DNA from: Labilithrix sp.
GTDB taxonomy: Bacteria; Myxococcota; Polyangia; Polyangiales; Polyangiaceae
DNA length: 64,000 bases
Direction of reading: 5' to 3'
Assembly (NCBI GenBank): GCA_028287035.1
Contig: JAQBQL010000133.1
Coordinates: forward strand, 1-64,000
This document shows positions 29,001 through 36,891 of this stretch, piece after piece. Position 1 is the first letter of the stretch. Each line of letters starts with the position of its first letter. Both the position numbers and the translations under genes were made by a program. The notes below the pieces were generated by a model, which was given only the letters and a program-made list of their open reading frames with translations, searched no databases and was not told the origin of the DNA.

Positions 29001-29867
29001 GAGCGCGCCGCTGCACACCTTTGCGGCGACGAGGTGCGTCCCCGCGGTGGCCTCGACCTGCGCGGCGATCCGGTCGAGCCGCGCGAGCGAGTGGACGTCG
29101 TCGCTCTTGCCGAGGTCGGTGCCGTCGAACATGAGCCGCGCCGTGCCCGCCGCCGCGAGCCGCACGACGATGGGCCGCGCGGCGTCCAGCTTGATCTTCG
29201 AGGCGACGAACGTGCAGCTCTCCTTGCGAGGGTGCACGAACATGTCGAGCGGGACGCCATGGCCCTGCGCGAACGTCGGGGGCACGGCGCGCCACGCCAC
29301 CTCGACGGTCCCCCACGAGTAGAACGTGCGCGGATCGCCGAAGGCGGCGGCGCTCTTCGCCTGCTCCGGACCGTCGTGCGCCTCGAGCCCGCCGCCGGTG
29401 TCGCGGAACGGGCCGAGCACCGAGAGGTCGGTGACGATCCCGAGCGCGCGCGCCTTTTCGACCGCGCCCGCGGTGCCTTCGTCGCTGGCGAGGGATCGCG
29501 CCGCGACCGCCGCGTCGCCCTTCACCTCGGCGGAGACCTTCTCGGCGGACGCGATGTCGGCGAGCGCCTTCTCGGCGACGCCCTGGCTCGCGCGGTCGGC
29601 GTGGTTCGTGATGAGCGACACCGCGGTGAGCGCGTCGGCCTCGGTGGCCTTCGGCGCGAGGGCGCGCCGCCGCTCGGCCTCGATCAGCGCGTCCGGGGTC
29701 TCGCCGAGGAAGCGGGCGGAGGCCTCGGACGCCGCGGCACCGGCAGGCGGCGGAGCGGACGTCTGATCGCCGCGCGCGGTGGTCAGGCCGAGCAGCCCCG
29801 GAGCAACTCCCACCGCCGTGGCGAGGAGCGACATCAGCACGAAGTGGCGGGTCGTTCGCGTGCGCAT
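26043..29867 (-). CDS. Giant DUF3857/transglutaminase-like exported protein
   Basis: Read from ATG 29867 (MRTRTTRHFVLMSLLATAVGVAPGLL, a signal peptide), giving 1274 residues; upstream in-frame codons lack signal character. A long TPR-like helical region (about 60-700) leads to a DUF3857-like domain. A transglutaminase core follows, with Cys953 in ARREGDCDDKAM, His in FDHGIAYLP and Asp in QYLDATSP, in that order. A C-terminal beta-rich domain follows. The triad is complete, so protease- or transamidase-like activity on periplasmic substrates is possible. Coupled by a 4-base overlap to the downstream paralogue that has lost the Cys. Function in the cell is unknown. Confidence 0.72.
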   Translation of the reverse strand: MRTRTTRHFVLMSLLATAVGVAPGLLGLTTARGDQTSAPPPAGAAASEASARFLGETPDALIEAERRRALAPKATEADALTAVSLITNHADRASQGVAEKALADIASAEKVSAEVKGDAAVAARSLASDEGTAGAVEKARALGIVTDLSVLGPFRDTGGGLEAHDGPEQAKSAAAFGDPRTFYSWGTVEVAWRAVPPTFAQGHGVPLDMFVHPRKESCTFVASKIKLDAARPIVVRLAAAGTARLMFDGTDLGKSDDVHSLARLDRIAAQVEATAGTHLVAAKVCSGALEDVGRVRLRITDPKGAPVVVEQSASLALGAGETIAWGTAKMQKLTTALTRAIAGKGGPDALLEAAVIRTFSGADDQKSPRVAGELDAVLQSPGLDPDRLALAAWVSSGANKSGRLYRARAAADKAGDAATVAFIDRRLVEQHLETDMADWAIAQLRGTKLDAKTDDEARLLAARTMRSLRVDVLTIQTMRDLIAVFKAGRERVSNNFLVELTAFARSHDAQTWRAATEELAKRGIRGEVLVDAMGSVGKDAVVKAAQDAYAGGMDDADEALSVANHVTEAGAHDVAALLYRAAARWAPNRPETWAGLAREVAASSKEPKDQQLVLVALRRARELAPGEAKYRAELALRMSGGKPGAPSSEAPRLDDERWLTPIEKILARRKGVPEKPDVADRELHWLRAVRMHPDNRVSQLIQYAREIVIPPRTQQELFEPIPPEGDVTEILRARVHRKAGGIAFPVEEHNDGMRPRIRWPELEPGDTVEVVIRQWTSTAVGGRADAPYYFQDYAGATAAHPLLFNEVVVETLPGHQLYVDVLHDKLAPYRKTETDERGMHVVHMVWDNPLNVAEEPLIPTLTEVVPVIVGSTFHTWDDFRKWYAEAVRGFTEPDEEVRRMAAELTKGKTTRDQKLRALFEFVSDDIRYVNYVSGEWWLPNRPQQLLARREGDCDDKAMLLITLLKSVGIEAQEVMVQTRLTGEPSLLLSKNAAVPRFDHGIAYLPGPNGGQYLDATSPMSRLGPVPAMDARAYGLRMDAGPAEVVQLPASSPDDHGSDVLWTLTVFPDGSGEVTGEEKHSGDAAFWLRSNLTQAEARGQYVEDNLVGPWFPSVELDKNIDFKGDLTGGQASVKYKAKSRGMARREGKDLVLSLSPANTYGSSLAPLTTRTLPVQLPPYLAPSHQNRTTRVIAPAGFAWGDLPPGGEANGGAFGRAKIEIGRDPKDARVLLIKRSVVFDQHQIPVDKYAAWRGFIQQVDALMHKEVRLVPAGGEK

Positions 29868-29979
29868 TCGCCCGGCACTGTAGCTGGATTTGCCGCTCCC
29901 CAGGCCGCGCGCCGCCGTTCCGTGCTTGCTTCTCGCGACGGATGAGACAGACTGCGGCGGGTTCGGCGGCGAGCACACA

Positions 29980-31146
29980 TTGAACTACACGAACACGAAG
30001 GGGACTCCTCTGACGCGTCGGTTCGACAGCCCGCTTGCGAGGGACATCATCCCGGGACCGCCCGCCCTGCCGCGCTTCTCGCTGCCCGACGAATCCGGCA
30101 TGGGCCTCTTCGCGTCGAGCGCCGACGGCGCGTGGGACGACGACGACGACGCCAACGAGACCATCGATCCGCTCGACGTCGCGAAGACCACCCAGCGCGT
30201 CGCGCTCGACCCGGTTCGCGCGAGGCGGGTCCTGCGCCGCGCAAGCCCGTCGCCCGCTGCGCTCGCGTCGCCCGCCGCGCCCGACGCGGACGCGACGTCC
30301 GAGGTGCAGGTCGAGGACATCCTTCTCGAGGCGTACGCCGAGGAGCCGCCTCCGCGGACCCGCCGCTCGCTCGAGATCGCGTCCGCGCCGCCGCGTCAGG
30401 CGCAGGTCGCGTCCGCGCCGCCCACGTATGCGCCGCCCGCGTACGCGCAGGCGACGTACGCGCCGCTCCGGGTGCTGGACCACGGTGCTCGGCCGTTCCC
30501 GTCGCCCGGCTTCGCGGCCCGCGACGAGGACTCGCACAGCGTGGCGCCCGTCGCGTTCCCTTCGATCTCCATGATGGTGTCGGCGCCTCCCGCGCACGTC
30601 ACGCACGAGGCGCGCCTCGCCCCGACCGTCGCGCCCCGGAAGGCGCGGGCGGCGACCGTCGTGGCCGGCACCCTGCTCGCGCTGACGACGATCGCGCTCG
30701 GCCTCGGTGTCACGCTGTCGGTCCGCACCGGAGCGATGGCATCGTGGACGGCCACCCCGTCCCAGGCCGCGCGCTCGCTCGCGAGCAAGGCGGCCCCCGT
30801 TGCCGCCGCGCCTCCGCACGCCGCGCCCCCCGCCGCCCCGACTGCGCCCGCGGCGAGCCTTCCCCCGCCCGCGGCCAGCATCGCCTCGACCACGTCACCG
30901 CCGTCCGCGCCCAGCATGGCTGTCGACGCGCTGCCGAGCTCGGCCGCGCCCGCCGTCCCGGCCGGCTTCACGCGCCTCGTGTTCCCCGCGTCGGCGCAGG
31001 GGCACCGCGTCTTCTTCGACGGGCGCCCGCTGAACGCCGAGACGCCGCAGCTCGTGCGCTGCGGTCGTCACATGATCCGCATCGGCTCGCACGGCAAGCC
31101 GCGCGTCACCGACCTCGCGTGCGGCACCGAGCAGCCGCTCCGCTGA
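29980..31146 (+). CDS. Pro/Ala-rich single-pass membrane protein with PEGA-like C-terminus
   Basis: The start is uncertain: TTG 29980 is used here, ATG 30100 is the next good candidate, and the frame is open to TTG 29890. The N-terminal 220 residues are disordered and rich in Asp, Ala, Pro and Tyr (for example APPTYAPPAYAQATYAP). A single hydrophobic helix (TVVAGTLLALTTIALGLGV) follows, then an Ala/Pro-rich spacer. About 60 C-terminal residues (FTRLVFPASAQGHRVFFDGRPL) resemble a PEGA domain of surface proteins. Function unknown. It is divergent from the giant transglutaminase gene and convergent with the serpin gene. Confidence 0.5.
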   Translation: MNYTNTKGTPLTRRFDSPLARDIIPGPPALPRFSLPDESGMGLFASSADGAWDDDDDANETIDPLDVAKTTQRVALDPVRARRVLRRASPSPAALASPAAPDADATSEVQVEDILLEAYAEEPPPRTRRSLEIASAPPRQAQVASAPPTYAPPAYAQATYAPLRVLDHGARPFPSPGFAARDEDSHSVAPVAFPSISMMVSAPPAHVTHEARLAPTVAPRKARAATVVAGTLLALTTIALGLGVTLSVRTGAMASWTATPSQAARSLASKAAPVAAAPPHAAPPAAPTAPAASLPPPAASIASTTSPPSAPSMAVDALPSSAAPAVPAGFTRLVFPASAQGHRVFFDGRPLNAETPQLVRCGRHMIRIGSHGKPRVTDLACGTEQPLR

Positions 31147-31167
31147 CGGTGCCGCCCCCCTCCGCCG

Positions 31168-32484
31168 TCACTTCGCGCTGACGTACCGACCGAGGAAGAG
31201 GATGGCGCCGGTGGCGTTGTCGCGGACGAAGAACACGAAGGGCTTGTCGAAGCTCACGTCGATCGTCTTCTGAGGGGCGGCGGCCGAGCCGGCGCCGATC
31301 ACGGCGGTCGCGGCAGCGGCCTCCGTACCCTTCTCCTTCACCGCGACGAACGCCTGGTGGACGACGTCGCTGATCCACAGCTTCTCGGTCGCGCTGATCC
31401 CCGAGAAGTCGGCCTTCTCGGGAGAGAACGCGTCGGTGATCCCGCGCGCCGCGAGGACGTCCTTGAGGCTCACCGTCGCGCCCTTGATCTCGAACGAGGG
31501 AAGGGTCAGCGCGACGTTCTCGGTCGGCGCGAGCGCCGCGGCGATGCCGCTCGCCTGATCGGCGGAGAACCCGGCCTCGAACGCGCCGAGCGCGTCGGGG
31601 AGCACGGCGACGAACGAGAGCTCGTCGCCGTCGTACGGCAGGGCGATCGCCTGGTAGCCGTCACCATGCGCGTAGGCGAGCGTCCCCGAGCGGTGCATGA
31701 GATCGGTCGTGACGTCGCCGTTCACCCCGTGGAACGTGCCGGGCGCGGTCGACTCCTTCTCGAAGGGCGTCTTCCACGCGGCGTTGAAGTAGATGGCGTT
31801 GACGAGCACGAACCGGGTCACGTTCTGGATCGAGCCCGCCGGGAGCAGCTCCTTGATGCGCGCCTCGGTCTGCGTGGACGTCCACTCGTTGATGGTCTTG
31901 CGCGACGCCTCCGGGTCGGACGCGAAGTCCGTCAGTCGCACGCCGGCGCCGTAGCTCTCGGCGAGCGTGTCGAGGAACGTCGGCGCGAACGTCGTCTCCG
32001 GCGCGCCCCACATCGAATTGACGACGCGCAGGCGGAACGGCTGCCCGTCCGACCCTGCCGCGTTCTCACCGCGGGCGGTGAGCGCGAGGTCGAGCGCATC
32101 GAACGCGGGGTGCAGCCGCTCGGCGGGGAGCGTGAAGTGCATGCCCGTCGCAAGCTGCGAGGCGGTCGTGCCGCGCGCCCCGGCGTAGGTCATCGCGAGC
32201 GCCAGCGAGATCGAGTACGGCGAGAAGAAGACGTTCGACGACGCCGCGGCGGGCGCCCTGGTGAGCTCCTTGTAGAGATCCGTCGCGAACGCGGCGTTGC
32301 CGTCGCGGAGAGCGTCCGCGTCGGCGGCGGGCACGCTGGGCGACGTGATGCGCGCCTGCTGCGACGAGGCCATCGGCGGCTCGCCGGGTGACTTCGCGTC
32401 GTCGTTCGACGAGCAGCCCGCGAGGAATGCGAGCGACGGAGCAGCGGCGAGGGCAGCGACGGTGAGGAGAGAAGCGGTTCGCAT
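31168..32484 (-). CDS. Serpin (serine protease inhibitor) lipoprotein
   Basis: 438 residues. MRTASLLTVAALAAAPSLAFLAGCSS is a lipoprotein signal. The serpin core is complete: SSNVFFSPYSISLALAMTYAGARG, VVNSMWG, FVLVNAIYFNAAWKTPF, and the C-terminal DKPFVFFVRDNATGAILFLGRY. The hinge EKGTEAAAATA is small and Ala-rich, so the protein should be inhibitory. Counting from the conserved Glu, the P1 residue falls at Ser/Ala in VIGAGSAAAP, suggesting elastase- or subtilisin-like targets; the precise P1 is uncertain. As a lipidated, exported inhibitor it may protect the cell from its own or other secreted proteases. Confidence 0.9.
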   Translation of the reverse strand: MRTASLLTVAALAAAPSLAFLAGCSSNDDAKSPGEPPMASSQQARITSPSVPAADADALRDGNAAFATDLYKELTRAPAAASSNVFFSPYSISLALAMTYAGARGTTASQLATGMHFTLPAERLHPAFDALDLALTARGENAAGSDGQPFRLRVVNSMWGAPETTFAPTFLDTLAESYGAGVRLTDFASDPEASRKTINEWTSTQTEARIKELLPAGSIQNVTRFVLVNAIYFNAAWKTPFEKESTAPGTFHGVNGDVTTDLMHRSGTLAYAHGDGYQAIALPYDGDELSFVAVLPDALGAFEAGFSADQASGIAAALAPTENVALTLPSFEIKGATVSLKDVLAARGITDAFSPEKADFSGISATEKLWISDVVHQAFVAVKEKGTEAAAATAVIGAGSAAAPQKTIDVSFDKPFVFFVRDNATGAILFLGRYVSAK

Positions 32485-32635
32485 GATGCCCCGCCTGGAG
32501 CAGGAAGCCTGCCAGGTGTGCCAGCCGCTCGCGGCGGGAAACGCATCGTGATTTCCCGATCAAACTGCGAATTCAGCGTGTGTCAGCCTGTGCCGTGCAC
32601 GTCCGCCCCGTCAGCATCGGCTATGATCGTCCGCG

Positions 32636-33271
32636 ATGCCCGAGGCCGACGAAGAGGACTGGGTCGAGATACGCCGCTTCACGGACCGTATCGGCGCCGA
32701 GATGATCCGCGATTTTCTCGCCGACCACGACGTCCGCGTCGCCATCCACGGCAACCCGCAGGCGACCCGCATGACGTGGTCGCAGACCTCGGACATCCTC
32801 CGCATCGTCGTCGCCCGTGAGGACCTCGAGTCCGCGAACGAGGTCCTCGCCGCGATGACCGCCGGCGAGCAGCATCCGTTCCGCGGGCCGATCCCCGACC
32901 GCGCCTCGGTGGAGGAGGAGCTCGACGAGCCGGCTCCGGCCTCCCGCTTCGAGAAGCCGAAGGGCCGGCTCTCGGCGGCGGTGCTCGCGCTCGTGCTCCC
33001 GATCGGCGCCGGCCACTTCTACGCGCAGCACGCCGCGGCCGCGAAGGTCCTCTGCGTCGGCATGCTCGCGTCCTTCCTCCTCGCGATGGTCGGCCACCAG
33101 CCCGCGTTCTTCCGCGTCTGGGCGCTGCTCGTGCTCGTGGACGCGGTGGGCGCGTTCTTCGCCGCGCGGCGCTACAACGAGCGCCGCGTCCCGTCCGACC
33201 GAACGCAGCAGCTCGCGGCATTCGGCGCGGTCGTGGCGGCGTTCGCGGTCGCGTGGCTACTGCCGTTCTGA
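32636..33271 (+). CDS. DUF2007-like protein with C-terminal membrane helices
   Basis: 211 residues. The N-terminal 75 residues ([31 protein letters not shown]...[18 protein letters not shown]) resemble the DUF2007 domain thought to be a small signal-sensing module. A linker and then three hydrophobic segments follow (about 105-125, 135-155, 180-205). The role is unknown. It is divergent from the serpin gene and precedes icd by 82 bases; a link to either is not evident. Confidence 0.6.
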   Translation: MPEADEEDWVEIRRFTDRIGAEMIRDFLADHDVRVAIHGNPQATRMTWSQTSDILRIVVAREDLESANEVLAAMTAGEQHPFRGPIPDRASVEEELDEPAPASRFEKPKGRLSAAVLALVLPIGAGHFYAQHAAAAKVLCVGMLASFLLAMVGHQPAFFRVWALLVLVDAVGAFFAARRYNERRVPSDRTQQLAAFGAVVAAFAVAWLLPF

Positions 33272-33353
33272 CCCGCGCGCTTACCGCCCTTTTGGCGTCG
33301 GGCGGGGCGTGGTAACGAGGCCGCTCCACATTTTCGAGAGCGAGGGTAGAGAC

Positions 33354-34646
33354 ATGTCTGCTGCGACGACGCCGAACGGCCAGCCGATCACGATGGGCGC
33401 GGGGATGAAGCTGAACGTCCCCGACAATCCGATTGTCCCGTTCATCGAGGGCGACGGGACCGGGCGCGACATCTGGCGTGCGAGCGTTCGCGTGCTCGAT
33501 GCCGCGGTCGAGAAGGCCTACGGCGGCAAGAAGAAGATCGCGTGGCTCGAGGTCCTCGCCGGCGAGAAGGCGTTCCAGAAGACGAACAACTGGCTCCCCG
33601 ACGAGACGGTCGAGGCCTTCCGCACCTACCTGGTCGGCATCAAGGGCCCGCTCACCACGCCGATCGGCGGCGGCATCCGCTCCCTCAATGTGGCGCTCCG
33701 CCAGCTGCTCGACCTCTACGTGTGCCTGCGCCCGGTGCGCTGGTACTCGGGCGTCCCGTCGCCGGTGAAGAAGCCGGGCGACGTCGACATGGTGATCTTC
33801 CGCGAGAACACCGAGGACATCTACACGGGCATCGAGTGGGAGTCCGGCTCCGCCGACGCCAAGAAGGTCCTCGCGTTCCTCGAGAAGGAGTTCCCGAAGG
33901 ACTACAAGAAGATCCGCTTCCCGGCCACGGCGGGCATCGGCCTGAAGCCGGTCAGCTCCGAGGGCACCGAGCGCCTCGTCCGCGCCGCGCTCAAGTACGC
34001 GGTCGACATGAAGCGGAAGAGCGTCACGATCGTCCACAAGGGCAACATCATGAAGTTCACCGAAGGTGCCTTCATGAAGTGGGGCTACGCCCTCGCCGAG
34101 AAGGAGTTCGGCGATCAGGTCTACACCTGGGGCCAGTGGGAGAAGACCAAGGAGGCGAAGGGCGAGGACGCGGCCAACGCCGAGCAGAAGGAGCAGCTCG
34201 CCAAGGGCAAGATCCTCGTGAAGGACGCGATCGCGGACATCACGCTGCAGCAGGTCCTCACGCGCGCCAAGGAGTTCGACGTCATCGCGACGCTGAACCT
34301 CAACGGCGACTACCTCTCCGACGCGCTCGCGGCGCAGGTCGGCGGCATCGGCATCGCGCCGGGCGGCAACATCAACTACGTGACCGGCCACGCCATCTTC
34401 GAGGCGACGCACGGCACGGCGCCGAAGTACGCCGACCTCGACAAGGTGAACCCCGGCTCGGTCGTCCTCTCGGGCGAGATGATGCTCCGCCACATGGGCT
34501 GGATCGAGGCCGCGGACCTCATCGTCAAGGGCATGAACGGCGCGATCGCCGCGAAGAAGGTCACCTACGACTTCGCCCGCCTCATGGAAGGCGCGACCGA
34601 GGTGAAGTGCAGCGAGTTCGGCGACGCGCTGATCGAGCACATGTGA
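33354..34646 (+). CDS. icd: Isocitrate dehydrogenase (NADP-dependent type)
   Basis: The start at ATG 33354 ([12 protein letters not shown]) is preferred over the GTG at 33309 because GAGGG lies just upstream and the added residues have no homology character. 430 residues. The family hallmarks are seen: [22 protein letters not shown], the substrate region [37 protein letters not shown], and [13 protein letters not shown] with [13 protein letters not shown] near the C-terminus. It oxidises isocitrate to 2-oxoglutarate in the TCA cycle. NADP preference is inferred from its resemblance to bacterial Icd. A strong hairpin terminator follows. Confidence 0.95.
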   Translation: MSAATTPNGQPITMGAGMKLNVPDNPIVPFIEGDGTGRDIWRASVRVLDAAVEKAYGGKKKIAWLEVLAGEKAFQKTNNWLPDETVEAFRTYLVGIKGPLTTPIGGGIRSLNVALRQLLDLYVCLRPVRWYSGVPSPVKKPGDVDMVIFRENTEDIYTGIEWESGSADAKKVLAFLEKEFPKDYKKIRFPATAGIGLKPVSSEGTERLVRAALKYAVDMKRKSVTIVHKGNIMKFTEGAFMKWGYALAEKEFGDQVYTWGQWEKTKEAKGEDAANAEQKEQLAKGKILVKDAIADITLQQVLTRAKEFDVIATLNLNGDYLSDALAAQVGGIGIAPGGNINYVTGHAIFEATHGTAPKYADLDKVNPGSVVLSGEMMLRHMGWIEAADLIVKGMNGAIAAKKVTYDFARLMEGATEVKCSEFGDALIEHM

Positions 34647-34652
34647 TCGACC

Positions 34653-34670
34653 GCGCTCACGCGTGAGCGC
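34653..34670. repeat. 18-bp perfect palindrome after icd
   Basis: GCGCTCACGCGTGAGCGC is a perfect palindrome starting seven bases after the icd stop. It may extend the terminator region or bind a regulator; nothing more can be seen. Confidence 0.4.
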
Positions 34671-34678
34671 TCGTTCCA

Positions 34679-34713
34679 CGAGGCACGGAGGACCGGCGGT
34701 CCTTCGTGCCTCG
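34679..34713 (+). terminator. Hairpin terminator of icd
   Basis: A 17-bp stem (CGAGGCACGGAGGACCG paired with CGGTCCTTCGTGCCTCG, one G-T pair) is followed by CGTCTTTG. Almost no loop is left, so a few pairs open. It sits between convergent genes and could serve both. Confidence 0.7.
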
Positions 34714-34736
34714 CGTCTTTGTGGGACCCTGGAAGC

Positions 34737-35324
34737 TCAGTCCCCGAGCAGCGAGAGGGCCTGCGAGCGCGCGGCGGCACGGGCCGCGGCCTTGAGCGCG
34801 GGATCGTCGGTGGTGCGCGCGATCACCATGCCGCCCACGCAGAGGCTGACGACGAGGAGCGCCTTTCGCTCGGCATCGGGATCGGCACCGAGCGCGGCTC
34901 GGAAGGTGTCGGCCAGGTTCGACACGAGCATGGTGTACGACGCGCGCGGCTTGAGACCGGCCCGCGCGACGTCGGAGGGCAGCGCGATGAGCGGGCAGTG
35001 GTTGTCGATGTCGGCGAGCGTCTCGTCCGAGAGATAGAGCGCGACGAGCATGCGCGCGAGCACACGCGGATCGGTGGGCGGCGCCTCGGCCGCGGCCTCG
35101 AGCGAGCGCCCGAAGGGATTGCACGTGGTGAAGCTCTCCACGGCCGCCGCGTACAGCTCGTCCTTGCTGTCGAAGTGCTTGTAGAAGCCACCGCGGGTGA
35201 GCCCCGCTTCCTTCATCACGTCGTCGATCGAGACCTGGTCGAACCCCTTGCGGTTGAAGAGGACGCGCGCGCGCTCGACGATCCGCTCGCGCGTGCGTTG
35301 CTTGTGCTCGGCAGGGTACGGCAT
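34737..35324 (-). CDS. TetR-family transcriptional regulator
   Basis: 195 residues. The N-terminal helix-turn-helix is typical: RERIVERARVLFNRKGFDQVSIDDVMKEAGLTRGGFYKHF. The C-terminal ligand domain is ordinary for the family. It is divergent from the glutathione S-transferase gene, and the 76-base space between them holds a perfect inverted repeat, so it most likely controls that gene and itself. Inducer unknown, likely an electrophile or similar toxic compound. Confidence 0.88.
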   Translation of the reverse strand: MPYPAEHKQRTRERIVERARVLFNRKGFDQVSIDDVMKEAGLTRGGFYKHFDSKDELYAAAVESFTTCNPFGRSLEAAAEAPPTDPRVLARMLVALYLSDETLADIDNHCPLIALPSDVARAGLKPRASYTMLVSNLADTFRAALGADPDAERKALLVVSLCVGGMVIARTTDDPALKAAARAAARSQALSLLGD

Positions 35325-35350
35325 CGCTCGTTCGGTCTAGCAGCGCCCCA

Positions 35351-35372
35351 GAAGATGTCGTTGAACATCTTC
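35351..35372. promoter_or_regulatory. Candidate TetR operator between tetR and GST
   Basis: A perfect inverted repeat, GAAGATGT-N6-ACATCTTC, is placed between the two divergent genes, 27 bases upstream of tetR and 29 bases upstream of the GST start. The 22-bp span and two 8-bp half sites suit TetR dimers. Confidence 0.6.
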
Positions 35373-35400
35373 AGCGCGCGAACGAAGCTCGGCGCAAGAG

Positions 35401-36069
35401 GTGACGAACATGATGAAGGTGTACGCGTTCCGCTGGGTTCCGCCGTTCGCGCAGGGGCTCGTGCGCGATCTGCGGGTGCGCTGGGCGCTCGAGGAGGCGG
35501 GCCTGCCGTACGAGGAGCGGCTGCTCTCGTTCGAGGACCAGACGTCGGCGACGTACCGACGCCTCCAGCCCTTCGGTCAGGTGCCGGTGCTCGAGGACGG
35601 CGCGCTCACGCTCTTCGAGTCGGGAGAGATCGTGCTGCATGTCGCCGAGCGCACCGAGACCCTCATGCCCCACGACCCCGCCGCTCAGGCCCGGATGCGC
35701 ACGTGGATGTTCGCAGCGCTCAACTCGATCGAGCCGTTCATCGCGAACCTGTCCGAGATCGACCTCTTCAACGCCGATCAGGACTGGGCGAAGCAGCGTC
35801 GCCCCGCGGTGCTCGCGTCGGTCGAGAAGCGCCTCCGCGACCTGTCCACGTGGCTGGGCGACCGCGACTACCTGGAGGACCGCTTCACCGCCGCCGATCT
35901 CCTGATGACGACGGTGCTGCGCAACCTGCGCCACACCGACCTCGTGGCCAGGCTTCCGAACGTGGAGGCCTACCAGAAGCGCTGCGAAGCACGTCCGGCG
36001 TTCGGCCGCGCCCTCGCCGCCCAGCTGCGGGCGTTCGAGGCGAACGCGCCTCCGGCCCAGCCCTCGTGA
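35401..36069 (+). CDS. Glutathione S-transferase family protein
   Basis: 222 residues. The thioredoxin-like N-terminal domain has YAFRWVPPFAQGLVRDLRVRWALEEAGLPYEE and GQVPVLEDGALTLFESGEIVLHV (cis-Pro and the Glu-Ser glutathione-binding pair). The C-terminal helical domain ends in YLEDRFTAADLLMTTVLRNL. The start may be GTG 35401 or ATG 35410. It probably detoxifies electrophiles by conjugation with glutathione or acts as a related lyase. Divergent from a TetR gene that probably represses it. Confidence 0.88.
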   Translation: MTNMMKVYAFRWVPPFAQGLVRDLRVRWALEEAGLPYEERLLSFEDQTSATYRRLQPFGQVPVLEDGALTLFESGEIVLHVAERTETLMPHDPAAQARMRTWMFAALNSIEPFIANLSEIDLFNADQDWAKQRRPAVLASVEKRLRDLSTWLGDRDYLEDRFTAADLLMTTVLRNLRHTDLVARLPNVEAYQKRCEARPAFGRALAAQLRAFEANAPPAQPS

Positions 36070-36081
36070 GCGACCGCCGCC

Positions 36082-36891
36082 TCAGCGCGGGAGCTTGCCG
36101 ATCCAGCGCGGGACCATGTCCCGCTTCACGACCTCGTACTCCTCGGGCGTGTCGCACTCCATGCAGCGCGTCTCGTCCTGGAAGACGACCGCGTCGAGCG
36201 CGCCCATGAGCAGCAGGCGACCGGTGATGTCCTCGTGCTCGCTGCGCGTCTTCGCGGTCGAGAACGACATGCACCACGCCGCGGCGGCGAGCCAGAGCGC
36301 GTGGTCGTTCGGCTCGAGGAGGAGGAGCCCGGTCGCCTCGCCGAGGCACGTGAGGTCACGCACCATGGGGGTCCGGAGGAGCCCCTTGCCGTGCAGGCGC
36401 GGCGTCGCCTGGCGGTCGGCGAAGACCATCACCTCCTCGTCGGTCTCGCGGAAGCGGCCGCACACGAGCGTCTTCGAGCGAGGGGTCAGCGCTCCGCCGG
36501 CGCCCGCGAGGTCGTGGAAGACGGTCGGATCGTAGACGACGTCCGCATCCATCAGCACGACGCGCGACTTGCCATCGAGGATGTCGTGACCGCTCGTGAA
36601 CGCGAGGTGCGTGGAGTGCCCGCTGCCCGAGACGTCGCCCGGGAAGTCGTTCATGATCCAGGTCGCCGGGTGGTCGGCCATCGCCGCCACCTGGGTGCCG
36701 AACGTCGCCTTGCTGCCGACCAGGTAGATCTCCTTCACGCCGGCCGCCGCGAGCGAGCGGAGGTGCCAGTCGAGGAAGGTGAGCGTCCCGGTGTCGTCGA
36801 GCGGCAGGAGCGGCTTCGGCGGGCCGCCCACGCCGGCGATGCGCTTGCCCATGCCGGCGGCGAGGATGATGGCCTTGTCGATCTTCGTCAT
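36082..36891 (-). CDS. MobA/GlmU-like nucleotidyltransferase in phosphonate operon
   Basis: 269 residues, start ATG 36891, overlapping the CDP-alcohol transferase stop by 4 bases. The NTP-binding signature is complete (IILAAGMGKRIAGVGGPPKPLLPL), followed by VVLMDADVVYD as the metal-binding Asp. It is a sugar-phosphate or phosphonate cytidylyltransferase-like enzyme. In this operon it may activate the headgroup (CMP-2-aminoethylphosphonate) for transfer to a lipid, or it may activate the acceptor alcohol, for example inositol or glycerol phosphate. Unlike the domain fused to PEP mutase it retains the canonical GMGKR. Last gene of the operon. Confidence 0.72.
   Translation of the reverse strand: MTKIDKAIILAAGMGKRIAGVGGPPKPLLPLDDTGTLTFLDWHLRSLAAAGVKEIYLVGSKATFGTQVAAMADHPATWIMNDFPGDVSGSGHSTHLAFTSGHDILDGKSRVVLMDADVVYDPTVFHDLAGAGGALTPRSKTLVCGRFRETDEEVMVFADRQATPRLHGKGLLRTPMVRDLTCLGEATGLLLLEPNDHALWLAAAAWCMSFSTAKTRSEHEDITGRLLLMGALDAVVFQDETRCMECDTPEEYEVVKRDMVPRWIGKLPR

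Noticed and set aside
27246..29945. 899-codon plus-strand frame over the giant transglutaminase gene
   Set aside because: It is a GC-driven shadow with low-complexity Arg/Ala/Leu sequence, while the minus strand carries a signal peptide and catalytic motifs.
34653..34670. Phage or integrase attachment site at the icd 3' end
   Set aside because: icd is a common integration site, but no integrase, direct repeat or foreign gene block is nearby, only a palindrome.
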